Assembly (NCBI GenBank): GCA_009763385.1
Contig: CM019827.1
Span: 109,271,204 to 109,335,203 of the forward strand
From: Coix lacryma-jobi var. lacryma-jobi
Lineage: Eukaryota; Streptophyta; Magnoliopsida; Poales; Poaceae
Length of the DNA: 64,000 bases
Direction: 5' to 3'
The position numbers and the translations under genes were made by a program. This document shows positions 1 through 11,700 of this stretch, in pieces. Within the stretch, counting starts at the first letter, position 1; each line of letters starts with the position of its first letter. Below the pieces are notes generated by a model. It ran no database searches. It had not been told where the DNA came from and worked only from the letters and a program-made list of their open reading frames with translations.

Positions 1-675
1 ACCCTAAGCTATTAGCTCTCTGGCTCTAGCCTTGCTTCTCTTGCTTGTGTTGCTTCTTGGTGTGTGGTGTTGTGTGAATGAAGTGATGCCTCAAGGGGGG
101 TATTTATAGCCTTGTGGAGTGAGGGAGGTACTTATAAGGGGCAGCCAACCGACCTAGGGCTAACCCTAGTGGCGGGCGCCAGCCCTAGGTGGCGACCGCC
201 ACCCTCATCACCGTTGGATGCACCGTCTTTGCTTCAACGGCATCCAGGAGCTCCAGAGAGGCGGTGGTTAGGTCGGTTGCATGTCTGAGTAACCGCCACT
301 CGGTCTTGATCCATGCCACTCTCTCCTGAGCCGTCCGATGCCACTGACCTAGTGACCAAGGGCCAAGATTTGGCATTGGGGTGGTCACACGGATCAGTGA
401 TGTGGCAGGGGAGAATGTGGGCTTCACCCTTGTGGTGGGCGCCACCTAGGGGTGGCGGGCGCCACCCCACTAGGGCCCAATTGGGTCCTGGTGAGTGGGC
501 TCGTCTCCTGGTGGGTTCACTCTTCAAATTTGGTCCAAATCCTGCATTTAAATAGAAATCTATGGACATGTGGAATTTGGTTAGATTGAAACCTATTTGA
601 CTACATTTCATGCCTTTTTGGTGAACTTTAGGGTAAAATGTTGATGGTAAAATAGGTGTTTAAGGACCATCAACA
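1..675 (-). repeat. 3' LTR of element A (partial)
   Basis: This copy is nearly identical to about 5751-6446. It ends in CAACA at 675 and then enters the polypurine tract. Its first base corresponds to the middle of the other LTR, so roughly 1.3 kb lies outside the window. Differences from the right copy are scattered substitutions and a missing second copy of the GGCGGGCGCCACC block (the right LTR has an extra one near 6205-6235). Confidence 0.9.
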
Positions 676-692
676 AGCTCCCCCAAGCTAAC
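676..692 (-). other. Polypurine tract of element A
   Basis: Read on the minus strand, a purine run (GCTTGGGGGAGCT) directly precedes the TGTTGATGG start of the 3' LTR. This is the position of the plus-strand primer in LTR retrotransposons. Element B has a nearly identical tract at 15380-15393. Confidence 0.8.
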
Positions 693-2387
693 CTGTTGCT
701 CGTCCTCGAGCAACAATGCAGTTTAAGCATTGAGCAAGAAATAGATAGCAACTTAAGATGTATACAAGTGCATATTGTATAGTGAGAAATAACTTAGTAT
801 ATATCGTTAATCATAGCAATGTGGGGCTTATAGCTTTTCGCTTCAAACATGCAAGAGTGAAATAAAGCAGTAGATAGGAAAATTTTATCTTGCTTAGGTT
901 TGACTAGGATTTTCTCTGGAGGTTTTTCAAGGTTTTCAAAAGATAACAACTTGCTTAAGTCCTCCAAGATTCACTCAATCACTCAATGGTGTTTAAATCC
1001 TCACTTAGGCCATAATGTAGCCTCTCCTATTTCTAAAGAATGATATGTGGAGTTATAGGTAGGCTAAGAATCATGAGCAAATTACCTAATGTTTATTGCT
1101 AAGCTAGACACTCAGATCTTAAGGAGCAGCAAATCATAAAAGTTGATCAAGATGTGCATGTGTGGTTATGTGGAAGTGTATAGAGGGATATTTCATAATC
1201 CTTCCTAGTTAATTTCTGGGGTCTAGAGCTAATGATAATTCTCTCTCTCTCTCTCTCTCTCTTGAATACATAGTGAGTAGACAAAAGATGTGTCCTCACA
1301 TTTTTTTAGGACATAGTCCTCTCTTGAGCTACTTTGCTCACTTTTTCTTAGGACATAGTCCTTTCTTGAGCTACTTTGCTCACTTTTTTTCATATCTCTC
1401 TCTCTCTTTTTTTAGCTCTAGATTTCCCCAGATATCTACACAAAAGGATTTTTGAAATGAGTAGGGAAAGGGAGAGAAATGCTTATTCCCAGTGTAGGAA
1501 TAGCATAAGGCTAGCAATGGGATGTTTGGCAAGGTATTGCAAATCTCCAGTGTAGAGAATGAGCAATTTATTTGGTGGTTGCAAACTTCCAAAGTGGAAA
1601 GTAAGCAATATGGTGGGTGTGTGTGTATCTTGATCAAAAGATATGATAAGCTTCTCTACTAAGATCTATGAGGTCTAACAAAGCTCAACACAGACAAAGC
1701 TTTTTGTGGTTTGGACTAACAAATATTTGGCTGGTGGTGGGATGGGATAAAATCTAGGAGGAACTTTTAGCAAGGTTTTCATAATTTTTAAAGGAAATCC
1801 TCCAGATTAGGTCCTAATTTCACCTTAGCAAGTTTAAAGAATTACTCCATTTCTTACTAACTTTATTCACTAAGCATGATTTCAGTTAAAGCATGTGCAA
1901 CCCACAAAAGCTACAACTTAGATAAGACCAGTCATTCAAACCATGACAATAGCATTTGCATGACATATTTCAAATCTTATTCAGGTTTCAACTTGTTTAA
2001 GTAGATTTTATCAATTTGATTCATGGAATGGTTATTTAGGCAAGCATGTGACATTCAAAAGATATAGAATTTAAGAACTGAATGTAAAGTGTAGGCTTGA
2101 GACATACCTTATTGGAGCGGGAGTCTCCCCCAAGCTGGCTTCTTGCTTGGTGAAGGAAATTCTTCTTCTCAGTCGGAGCTCTTGTTCTCATTTTATTAAA
2201 AGGGAAACTATCTAATGTTGTGAAAAGGGAAACTATCATATTATGATATTTTATTGTTCTAGCTAATTTAACATATACCCATGCATATAACTAATGATAA
2301 CTGATTTTTTTAGTTACATGCATGACATATGTTATTTATTCGAAAAAGAGAAAATTGAAGGGAAAAAATTAAAAGTAAAACCATACC
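693..2387 (-). other. Element A 3' internal non-coding region
   Basis: This is AT-rich sequence downstream of the protease with no usable reading frame. It contains a (CT)n run at about 1241-1262 and a two-copy tandem repeat of about 46 bp at about 1305-1390 (TTAGGACATAGTCC followed by a GAGCTACTTTGCTCAC block). In an autonomous relative this space would hold pol; nothing of pol is visible here. Confidence 0.6.
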
Positions 2388-4265
2388 TTAGGTCCATGGA
2401 GTTTCATCCTTATCAGGTGGATCTTCTTCTTCCTTAGGCACTTCTTCTCTCAGTACTTCATCAGGTTCTTCTTCTTTTGGCACCTCTCCTTTGTTATGTG
2501 AACTATACAACTTAGGAGGAGGTGGTTCTTTCTTTATGTTCCACCTTGTTCTTGGGCGCCTCTTCTTGGTACGAACGGGTTTTGCTTCCTGCATGTTAGC
2601 GGCATATGCGGGACCACGGGAAAAGGAGAATATTTCCTTCCTCCCTCCTAATGTCATTTGCATTTTACCATTCCCCACATATATGCAAGCATCAACAGTG
2701 TTCAAGAAGGGTCTACCTAAGATTAGAGGCACATCTTTCCTATTTCCCATATCTAGTATTATGAAATCAGCAGGAACATAGGAACCTCTAATATGAACAG
2801 GTAAATCATTAACTATTCCTTCTACATAGCAAGTGGATTGATCAGCTAGCACAACATAGGCAGATGTGGATGACATGGGTGGAAAGAATGAGTTTTCATA
2901 GAAATCCTTAGATAAAATGTTCACACTTGATCCTAAATCACACATGGCATTTTTAAAGACTTCACCAAAGATTGAGCATCTAATTATGGGACTACCAGGA
3001 TCACCCTTTTTAACAGTCATGGTTTGATCTTCATAATAGTTAAAATACTTTATTTCAACCATATTTGCAGTTTCCATGTCAGGTTTAGCAGGAATTTTGC
3101 CAAATTCAAAAGATGGTATGATAGCAGCAAGTTGAGCTAATTGGGTTTCTAACATCTTATTAAAGCTAAGTTGATTTTTCAGAGCAGATGAGAAATCTTC
3201 CAATTTAGCATTTATATTCTCAAGGGTTTTATCATTCGACATTAATCTCTTATTCAAGAAATCAGTAGTTCTACCTTGTGAGTAAACTAAATTTTTCAAA
3301 AATGAGAAATTATCAGAATTCTGAAAATTAGAGCGGGGGAATGAATTGTTACCTTAAGAATTTGCAGGCTGATTCCATCCTTGATGCTGTTGACAGAAAC
3401 CGTTGTTGTTGTTGATGAAGTTCAAATCTTCATGTAGCTCGGGGCAGTGGCTCCCAGAATGTCCGGTTTCTCCACAGACTTCACAAGTCATGTAAGATTC
3501 CAGAGATTTGACACTCTCTTGTTGGTTCATCTTCTCACAGCTGTCCAGCTTCTTTGCCAGTAGGTCCATCTTGGCCACGATCATGTCGGCCTCCTTAAGG
3601 GAATGCATACCTTGCTTACGGGGCTGCAGTCTCTCGTCATCCCATCCTTGGTTCGACACCATCTTCTCTACGAGAGCCTTAGCATCTGCAACATTCAGAG
3701 AAAAGAATGCACCGCCGGCGGCGGCATCCAAATGGCTTCTAGAGAGTGGGGTTAGGCCATGGTAGAAGTTCTAGATCAATAGTCAGTCCTCCATACCATG
3801 GTGCGGACAAGCAGCGACATACTCTTGCAACCTCTCCCAAGCCTCGGGAATAGATTCCTCGGCTTGTTGCGTAAAGCTGGAGATTTTGTTGCGCAGAGCA
3901 TTCGTCTTGCCCATAGGAAAGAATTTGGTGAGAAAAGCATTGGAACACTTGTCCCATGTGTCTACAGCGTTGCGATCGGTATAGAACCATTGCTTTGCTT
4001 TTCCTAGCAAAGAGAAAGGAAAGAGACGAAGACAGATGGCTTCTTGGGTTATCCCCTTAATGGTGAAGGTGCCGCAAATCTCCAAAAATTGTTGGAGGTG
4101 AGCATTGGCATCCTCATTAGCCTTGCCACAGAACGGGTTAGCTTGGACCATCGTGATCAGAGCCGGTTTCAACTCAAAATTGAGATTGGCATCGATCACG
4201 TCTGGTCCTATCGCTACATTAGTGGCAGAAGGAGCAGAAAATTCACGAATGGTCTTGTTGGCCAT
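2388..4265 (-). pseudogene. Decayed gag-protease of element A
   Basis: One continuous frame of 626 codons starts at the ATG at 4265-4263 (MANKT) and ends at 2388. It contains three in-frame nonsense codons: TGA at 3785-3783, TAG at 3773-3771 and TAA at 3356-3354. No frameshift is needed to follow it. The N-terminal 160 residues match the plant retrotransposon gag domain (landmarks ELKPALITMVQ, CLRLFPFSLLGKAKQW, CPHHGMED). A CCHC zinc knuckle (CEVCGETGHSGSHC) lies near 3430-3475. The C-terminal third carries a retropepsin-like domain with active-site motif DLGSS and the downstream LILGRPFLNT motif. A Lys/Glu-rich tail ends the frame. Gag would package the RNA and protease would mature the particle; with three stops it should be inactive. 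Upstream in-frame codons to 4658 exist but lie in the PBS and LTR, so 4265 is the better start. Confidence 0.85.
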
Positions 4266-4428
4266 CGTGAAGATAGAGCGAGATAAGAAATAAAGAAGTT
4301 GAAGAAGATGAAGGAAAAAGATAAGAAGAGTTAAGGAAAAGAAAGAATGGGGTAAGATGGGATTCGCTAAGCGGGAGCTTAGACGAAGATAAATTCGACA
4401 CGGACTCAACCGATACACTGATTGCCTT

Positions 4429-4605
4429 CCCCGGCAACGGCGCCAGAAATGCTTGTTGGTAGTTCTTAGCTTCACTAAAGATAGAGCTAGGCAACTATCC
4501 CCGGTAACGGCCCAGAAATGCTTGTTGACACTAGCCAACGTCGTTACTAGGAGTAGACTATGGAATCTATTCCAGGCAACGGTGTCAGAAGTGCTTGAAG
4601 CAAGT
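4429..4605 (-). repeat. Three PBS-like repeats at the LTR/internal junction of element A
   Basis: A block resembling CAACGGCGCCAGAAATGCTT occurs at about 4435, 4505 and 4578, roughly 70 bp apart. The first is the apparent PBS. The second has lost a base (GGCCCAGAAATGCTTGTTG) and the third is more diverged (GGTGTCAGAAGTGCTTG). They look like tandem duplicates of the LTR-end/PBS junction, with two copies now inside the assigned LTR. Confidence 0.7.
4431..4445 (-). other. Primer-binding site of element A
   Basis: The minus strand reads TGGCGCCGTTGCCGG, eight bases downstream of the 5' LTR end (ACCAACA). The same motif at the same spacing is found in element B. It is the type of PBS reported for Athila-like elements (tRNA-Asp type, from general knowledge; not verified here). 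Confidence 0.8.
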
Positions 4606-6446
4606 TCGGTCACTATACCTAAAGGAATGAAGCTAAAGCAGCTATCTACTAATGGCAAGTGGGGTTGTCAATCCCGACACTAGTAGGAGCTAGCTAGAGA
4701 GATTGCAATCTACCAAGAGGAGATTCTGCAAGCGCACAGAACTATCATAGTAGCACTTCGCCTGGGAGTACCAGGTGTCAATTTATTTGATCCCAAGGGA
4801 AGGCTAGGGTGGTGTATGAGTCGAGTCAAGGAAGGGATGAGAGTCGAAGAAAAGAGAAAAGGGAAAAGGAAAGAAGGGAAAAGAGGGGATGGAAGGCTAG
4901 AAAGAATATGTGGATGGATAGGTAAGGATGAAATGGATGGTAAGGTAAGGTGGATAACTAGATAGATATATAGAATGTGATAACTAAGGATAACTAACTA
5001 ATTACTAACTACTAACTACTAACTACTCCTAGATAACCACAGAGCAAGATAACTACGAAGCAAGATAGGCAAATGTCAATAAAGCAACCTAGTTAAGTAA
5101 AGTTTTATTCCTATCTTATCAAGTATCGAGGCGTACTAGCCTTTACCATTGACTTAGGTTGAACGCTAGCACAACGAGCCTTACTGTTAAACTGGGCCAA
5201 CTACGTGGTGGAATTCAAGGCGCACAGGGCTGTCACCACCTGCTTGCTACCACAGCTATCCGGGGGTCCAGCCGTATCTGAAGGTAAGTCTATAACTAAG
5301 CACCACGCTTAACTATATTCTAACTATCTCTACCCTAGCTATGAATAGAGACACCCTTGCAGACGTCAGAGCAAATACTTGACTTAATAAGATAAACACT
5401 AAACTAACTAAGCAACCTATTGGCAAAGATCAAACACTAAGCTCACTAGAGATTAACTACTATGGATAAGTGAATTGAACTATAGGATAGCTAGGCACTC
5501 AAGCAATCAATCAAGTATACTACTCAATACTGATAAGTAGAATAAAGCAATACTTGAAATGATGAACTAGAATATAGTAAAGTGCTTGAGATACAAGAGC
5601 AAAACCTGAACCGGAGATGAAGGAAGACTCTTCCTAGCTCCAGGACCAATCACTCGCACGCCTCTACTCTTGAGCTAAGCCTTGAGCAGCGCTCCCGCGA
5701 GGGCAGAGATGCCTTGCTCTACTAGCTACCTACTTGCCTAAGCTTGGCTAAACCCTAAGCTATTAGCTCTCTGGCTCTAGCCTTGCTTCTGTTGCTTGTG
5801 TTGCTTCTTGGTGTGTGGTGTTGTGTGAATGAAGTGATGCCTCAAGGGGGGTATTTATAGCCTTGTGGAGTGAGGGGGGTACTTATAGGGGGCATCCAAC
5901 CGACCTAGGGCTTACCCTAGTGGCGGGCGCCAGCCCTAGGTGGCGGCCGCCACCCTCATCTCCGTTGGATGCACCGTCTTTGCTTCAACGGCATCCAGGA
6001 GCTCCAGAGAGGCGGTGGTTAGGTCGGTTGCATGTCTGAGTAACCGCCACTCAGTCTTGATCCATGCCACTCTCTCCTGAGCCGTCCGATGCCACTGACC
6101 TAGTGACCAAGGGCCAAGATTTTGCCTTGGGGTGGTCACACGGATCAGTGACATGGCAGGGGAAAATGTGGGCTTCACCCTTGTGGCGGGCGCCACCTAG
6201 GGGTGGCGGGCGCCACCTAGGTGTGGCGGGCGCCACCCCACTACGGCCTAATTGGGTCCTGGTGAGTGGGCTCGTCTCCTGGTGGGTTCACTCTTCAAAT
6301 TTGGTTCAAATCCTGCATTCAAATAGAAATCTATGGACATGTGGAATTTGGTTAGATTGAAACCTATTTGACTACATTTCATGCATTTTTGGTGAACTTT
6401 AGGGTAAAATCTTAATGGTAAAACAGGTGTTTAAGGACCATCAACA
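4454..6446 (-). repeat. 5' LTR of element A
   Basis: The LTR is about 1,993 bp and runs from TGTTGGT at 4454 to CATCAACA at 6446. The right boundary is set by loss of similarity to the other LTR after CAACA, and the left boundary by the PBS. It contains several copies of a GGCGGGCGCCACC-type palindromic block at about 5923-5955 and 6185-6240. Its left end carries PBS-like repeats (see separate entry), so the left boundary is less certain than the right. Confidence 0.8.
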
Positions 6447-7290
6447 CCCATTCTCTAGCTGTTGTAGTGATCCGTAGAGACGACTCATTTCTCTTTTCCT
6501 CCGAAGGATTTTTTTTAGATTCCTCACGAGCACATAGATTGGGTGGAAATTGTTTTCGTTCTCCAAACTTTTCTCTTTTTGCATGATCTAAAATTTCTCA
6601 ATATCTAATTTGGTTCGAGCCGTGGCTTCTTAGGAATAGCTCACCAACATGCTCAAGATCACCTAGGTGAAGTTTGGTTCCAAGCCTTTCAGATTTGGTC
6701 GAGGTCCGATCGAATTTGGGTCTGCTTCGAGCTATTTTTGCACTGTCTGCGCATTCTCTAACAGTTTGGGACCCAAGTGGGGACAATCCACGTGTCTGGT
6801 TTTGGCCTAGGCAGCTGCCTACACAGATCTGTTCTTGCTAAGTCAGGTGTACTACAGATAGTCCGCCGACACTTTTTGACATGGAACAGTTCTACTGATG
6901 GCACTGTTTAGTTAAACTGTAGACAATTCGGCGTGCAAACTACGGACAATTCGGGACCTGTCTAGAACTGCTTTAGAGCAGTCTGGTTTTTTGCTTTTGA
7001 ACGGTGGACAGTCCGGGCTCAGACCGCGAACAGTCTGGGACCCTGCTGAGTCCTCCCATTCGTGTCTTCGGCTTTGCGCTTGCTTGTGGCGCTTCGTCGG
7101 TAGTCCCGTTGTATGTCTAGGACATCTCCTAGGGTATCCAGCCACCCATTGTCTCGTGGAATAGCCACTCTCGTGGTTTTGCTTTGAGGTTAATTTTCTA
7201 GGATAGCGGTCTTCAAGTATGTGTAAATAATTTTTTAGGCTCTAATTCACCCCCTCTCTGGTCATTGTTTCTGGTATCATTTGGTACTCA
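6447..7290 (+). repeat. SIRE/Maximus-type copia LTR relic (3' part), plus orientation
   Basis: This stretch resembles the reverse complement of the LTR of element C. It has degenerate GGACAGTCCG-type motifs (about 6850-7045), a TAGGACATCTCCTAGGGTA block (about 7116) matching C near 32046, and the terminal phrase TTAGGCTCTAATTCACCCCC followed by a decayed PBS (TGGTATCATTTGG). The 5' part is missing, apparently cut by the insertion of element A. No coding sequence is seen. Confidence 0.65.
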
Positions 7291-8440
7291 TATTTAGACA
7301 CATGCATGCAATGAAAGGTGATTAGGTAAAGAACATGGTCAAAGGTGTCTGCACTTTCCTTCTTCAAGTTGATGTTGCCCACAGTCTTCAAAGTCAAGCT
7401 CCTAAAAATTCACGCGCAACTCTCCGCCTAAGCGCAACAATAATCGGCACACAGGAGCAACATACAAGCAAAACATGCACTAAATTAGAAAACAATACAC
7501 CAACACATGATACAAAGATTAACAAACATATAAAAGTATTTTACTTGTCGAGACGAACACATGGACATAGAAACCACTAAAAACAAAGGTATAATGCAGA
7601 AGTTACGAATTAAACAAGATCTTATTTAATAAAATAATAGATTAAAACTAATCTCAAATTTCAAAAGTAGAAAACAAGATTAACATATATAAACATATAG
7701 ATTACATAATTACAAACCTAACACAATTTGAATGAGGCAAAACAGAGTTTAAAGGAAGTTTTTGTGAGCAAAACAAAACTAGTGGCACTTTTGTAAATAG
7801 AGAAAACATATTTTGATTAAAACAGAGATCAGTTACGTTTTCCGAGAAGAAAGCTTACTCTATAAACATAGTTTGGACTGTGGGTTTCAATCTAAAGAAG
7901 GTGAGGTTCTCTTTGCAAAATGGACATGCGAAGGGGTATCGGGAGATCAGGACTGTCAGATCTAAATTAGACGACGCAAGAGAGAGGGAGGGGTAGCTGC
8001 CGCTGGAGATGAAAGTGAAGACGGTGGTGCCATTGCTGGTAGGGCTTGGAGCTCATATGAGTTCTCCCAAATGACATTACAGTCCTTGAGGAGGCACTGG
8101 AAGGGTATAGGGACGGAGATCTCGGCCATGCTAACTCAATGGAGGTGTCGGTTGTGGCCAGAGACGAACGGAGACAGTTGTTCGTTTGGTCCAGCGGCTT
8201 GATTTTGCCGGTGCTCCTGCGGCAAGCTCGTGCGGACGTGCGCGTGAGAGAGAGGGAGAGAGGGAGCACAGAGGATACCAGAGGATCCCTTACTTCCACG
8301 CGAAGCTCAGGAACAAAATCGTAACGATAGAAGAGCAACAGCGGTATAGACTGACTTTGGCGGCGCTTTAGGGTTTGCGCTCGGAGAGAGATGGGTAGAA
8401 ATAGCTATGCAAAGGTGGTGAGGCTCATGGGTCAACAATC
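7291..8440 (-). repeat. Old Tekay-type gypsy LTR, copy 1 (left and middle part)
   Basis: The order of features parallels the LTR of element D (short AT-rich segments, a GGCAC..TGTAAATAG block, a GGACTGTGGGTTTC region, then a GC-rich part) at low identity. The right end of the same LTR, ending AGGGTGTTACA, is at 37781. From 7947 onward it is repeated at 34371 (copy 2). The left terminus is not recognisable. It contains many small open frames but none with homology I recognise. Confidence 0.5.
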
Positions 8441-8646
8441 TCAGTCAACAATCTAAAAATAGGACAATACTAAAAAAAACTCATCTCAGGACAATATTAA
8501 ACAAGATTCTAAAATAGTTTACAGGCCACAAGTCTCTTTTACGAATCCCAAGTCACAACTCCATAGGTAGTCAAAAATTCAATGCAGATCTCACAAATGA
8601 AAAAAATGATGACTGTTGCCTTCTTGCAGACCGAGCAAAGAGATAG
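7947..8646. repeat. Tandem segmental duplication, copy 1
   Basis: This stretch matches 34371-35403 at high identity. The copies share the GTCAGATCTAAATT start, the GA-rich block and the phrase ending GCAAAGAGATAG just before the element B LTR. Copy 1 lacks about 340 bp that copy 2 has between GGCTCATGGG and TCAGTCAACAATC, including the left end of the hAT element. Confidence 0.9.
8440..8646. mobile_element. Truncated hAT fragment (copy 1)
   Basis: By comparison with the duplicate at 35195-35403, this piece lies inside a hAT transposon whose left end was deleted here. It ends at the GATAG target duplication (8642-8646) of element B. Confidence 0.7.
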
Positions 8647-9200
8647 TGTTGACACTGGTTATCTATCAAAAATAAAGGATAAATAAATATGAAAAGGGCA
8701 TGAATTCAATCACCAATAAAGGTTTAGGGGTTTAATTGACAATATTCCATGAGTTTTGGTGAATTGTGATTCTGCAGGGACTAAACAAGAAAACCAGCAC
8801 TGATTACTTCTCCTAGAAGGAAACCGACGGAAGATTACGGAACTGGCACGTCAGGAATACTCTAGAAAGACCTAGAGGACACCACGAGGCGGGACACCCC
8901 GAGAGGCTTCCAGGTGGGACCGACCGGTCGGGTCCCGGGCCCCCACGCCTCCTCCTTCTAGAACCTTCCTCTACCACCTCTGAGGATCCATCTCTGCCCT
9001 ACGTGAAGTCGGTTTGATCTAACGGCCACGGTTGATCCCTTAGGGCTATATATACAGGCCCCAGGGTAGAACAAGTCTCTCTTCAGAAAATTCTATGCCT
9101 CATTCAGAAACCCTAGAAGAAGACTTTAAGAGCCAGCTTTCAAGTAGAAGACTAGTTACCCCTCTAGTTTAGGTTTAGAACCTAGTCTTATACTAGAACT

Positions 9201-9256
<56 letters not shown>

Positions 9257-9900
9257 GAGATCAAGAAGGAGCTCCGGCCTGTCGGATCAACTTCTTCATC
9301 TTGTACCTGCGGATTCAAGTTTATCTTCAACTTGCTTCAGCGATTGTTTTGGTAATCAACGTCTATATTTAAGTTTGAGCCATTGTTCTTATTATTCTTA
9401 AGGTTTATGACTCTCTTTTGAGTACTTTAATTCTAGTAATTCTAGAGTTGGAGTAGTTGGATAGTGTAAGCGTGGTGCTTAGACTTGATAGCTCATAAAT
9501 GCCTCCTATAACGCCGGTAGTAGTGGTTGTTCCCAAGGGTGGCTCTTATAGCCTTGTTGATTCTTCTATAGTCCACTTACCCGTGTGTAGGCTCGGTAGG
9601 ATTATACATTTGCATAAAAGATTCATACTCTGTTTGTGACCTTTTATAGCAACTTCCCCACTAAGAATAATATAAACATATCACTCTTAAGTTGGAATTA
9701 GACAGCCTTAGTGATCCCCTCTATGATTTTAGCTTCTCCGTCCTTGCTAGCTACTCAGGGGTTATAATCTTTAAGGCTTAACACTATCTGTTCCTTTGGG
9801 TTCGATATTAAAACTGGGTTACTCCGGTGAAGTGCTACATCGGCAGATTTTATCTGTGCGCTTGCAGATAAATTAGATTGTGCATTAATTTATACCAACA
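8647..9900 (+). repeat. 5' LTR of element B
   Basis: The LTR is 1,254 bp (TGTTGACACTGG to TATACCAACA). Other copies are at 15394-15838 (split 3' LTR) and 35404-36661 (solo). The preceding five bases GATAG (8642-8646) also follow the solo LTR at 36662-36666, so they are the target duplication. It contains a TATA-like CTATATATACAGG at about 9046 and a long (GA)n run at about 9205-9253. Confidence 0.95.
9205..9253 (+). repeat. (GA)n microsatellite in element B LTR
   Basis: About 24 GA units lie downstream of the TATA-like box. The solo LTR has an equivalent run at about 35989-36035, with different length and an interruption pattern expected of replication slippage. Confidence 0.95.
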
Positions 9901-9908
9901 AGCATTTC

Positions 9909-9923
9909 TGGCGCCGTTGCCGG
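9909..9923 (+). other. Primer-binding site of element B
   Basis: TGGCGCCGTTGCCGG lies eight bases after the LTR end. Sequence and spacing are identical to the PBS of element A. Confidence 0.85.
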
Positions 9924-11527
9924 AGAACGGTAGATCATCTTAAGTGTTAGTTTAACCTTGTATTATACTTTTATATTTTCCTTTTTTGTCCCAGTCTTTT
10001 CATCATTTTTGTGTTCATTCTTATGAATGTTGTTTTTGAATTCCACTCTTATCTATCACTACCCCATGAGCGCAAGCTATAACCAGTAGAATCCTTACAC
10101 CCTATCATAACATATGGTTATTAGCTACGCCTACCTTTCTGCTGCACTGTCCTTGTAATGAGCATAGAAATATAATTATGAAATTATTCCTTCGGGTATT
10201 CTTGTCACTAACCTTTCCAGGTCTAGAACAGAAAAGAACGAAGGAACAAAAAACTCAAGGTATGCTCAACCAATCACCATGTAACATTGAATTACATTCA
10301 TCCAATCTTGATTTATAAAATCCAAGCTTGGGGAATAGACTTTCTAAGAGCATCTCTTGCCGTGTTGCTATATTAGTTATCTCTACCTTTAAGATATGCT
10401 CATATACTAATCATGCTCTTTCATCACCATCTGAATAAATCTCTATAATACTTTCATGCTACCCTCATTCGCTATATTATATGTTTAGGTTTGGAGTACT
10501 TTCATACATCTCTTAAATTAAGCATGGTGCCTAGTTTAGGAGTGGTGATCTTGCTTTCAAAGGCTTTTAATTTAAGCAATTAAGTTAAAATGCCTTCCTA
10601 GATCAAACTAGACGTGGTGTCTAGGTTGATTTTTGAGTCGATAGTATGCTATAGTGGATGTTGGATATTTTGTTAGACTAACTCCTGTAGGAAACATTCA
10701 ATATTAATTTGGGAAAGTCCTGAGATGAACTCACACCGGAGATGAAGCAAGGCGTACAATGAACTTCAGCAACTCTTGCACAATGAAGACTCAGCTCATT
10801 CATCATGGATGAAAGAACTGTGAGTATCAAAGTTTATTTATTTTGTCTTCTACTGCAAGTTATCTTTTGCCTTGAATCATGTTAAAGTGCAGCCAACACA
10901 TAAAATACTAGTCTATGCTAAAATAATCCTAAAAACATCTTTTTATTAGCATAGATGCAAAATACATAAGTTGTGGATAATAACCCATGTTTCAAATTCT
11001 TGCAATCCTTCGGGTATATGTCCACTAACATTATGCAGGAGAGAGATTTTGTTCATCCATGGTTTGGTCTGAACATTGAAGATCCAAAACTCAAACCATA
11101 GACACACAAACCTACTCTCAGATCACAAATGGTGCTAGCCTAGATTTGAGTCTTGCTTGGGCGCTGATGACAAACAGGATGCAACTTACCTCATATGAGA
11201 CAACCTATTCCTGCAACCATCATTGCCCAAGACATCAAGACAAGAAGTGGGAAGTTATCCTCTTTTCTAATCAAGAGCTAGCTTGGGAGACAAGATGGTA
11301 CCACTACAACAATAGCAAGATCTACAAATCCAAAATATGAACATGTTGTTTGGGAATTCATCTACATCACAAGCCAGCCTAGGAGAGATAATTCTGTTGT
11401 CTAGATGTGTTTCACAATCAAAGGGAGGAAGGAGAAAACCATCTTCAAGACATATTGATCTCCTACCTGTCACTTTGATCATTACAAACCACTAGATGTT
11501 GCCCCAGTCGAGAAGAAGAATATGATT

Positions 11528-11700
11528 CATCACTCATTCTTGGAAGATCGTTCTTGAACACCATCAATGTTATCATATTTGTCGGACCTGGAGAAGTCAA
11601 GTTTTGGATCTTTCGCTTCATCTTCAACATCTACATCACTTATGAGCAGCCAAAGAGAACCAAGAGAAGACGTCGAAGGGAGAACCAACTGCCAAGAATT
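11528..11700 (+). pseudogene. Retropepsin C-terminal remnant 1 in element B
   Basis: The frame reads LILGRSFLNTINVIIFVGP, then YEQPKRTKRRRRR. This corresponds to the LILGRPFLNT motif and basic tail seen in element A's protease. The catalytic DLGSS part is not visible upstream, so only the C-terminal end remains. Confidence 0.6.

Larger units (their letters stand above)
1..6446 (-). mobile_element. Element A: Athila-like Ty3/gypsy LTR retrotransposon, non-autonomous
   Basis: Direct repeats at 1-675 and the right part of 4454-6446 flank a minus-strand gag-protease frame. The element therefore reads right to left: the right repeat is the 5' LTR and the left repeat is the 3' LTR, cut by the window edge. 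A primer-binding site lies beside the 5' LTR and a polypurine tract beside the 3' LTR. No reverse transcriptase, RNase H or integrase is present between them, so the element depended on partners. The gag and protease resemble the Athila lineage of grasses. The right flank after the LTR is CCCAT (6447-6451); the matching left flank lies outside the window. Confidence 0.85.
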
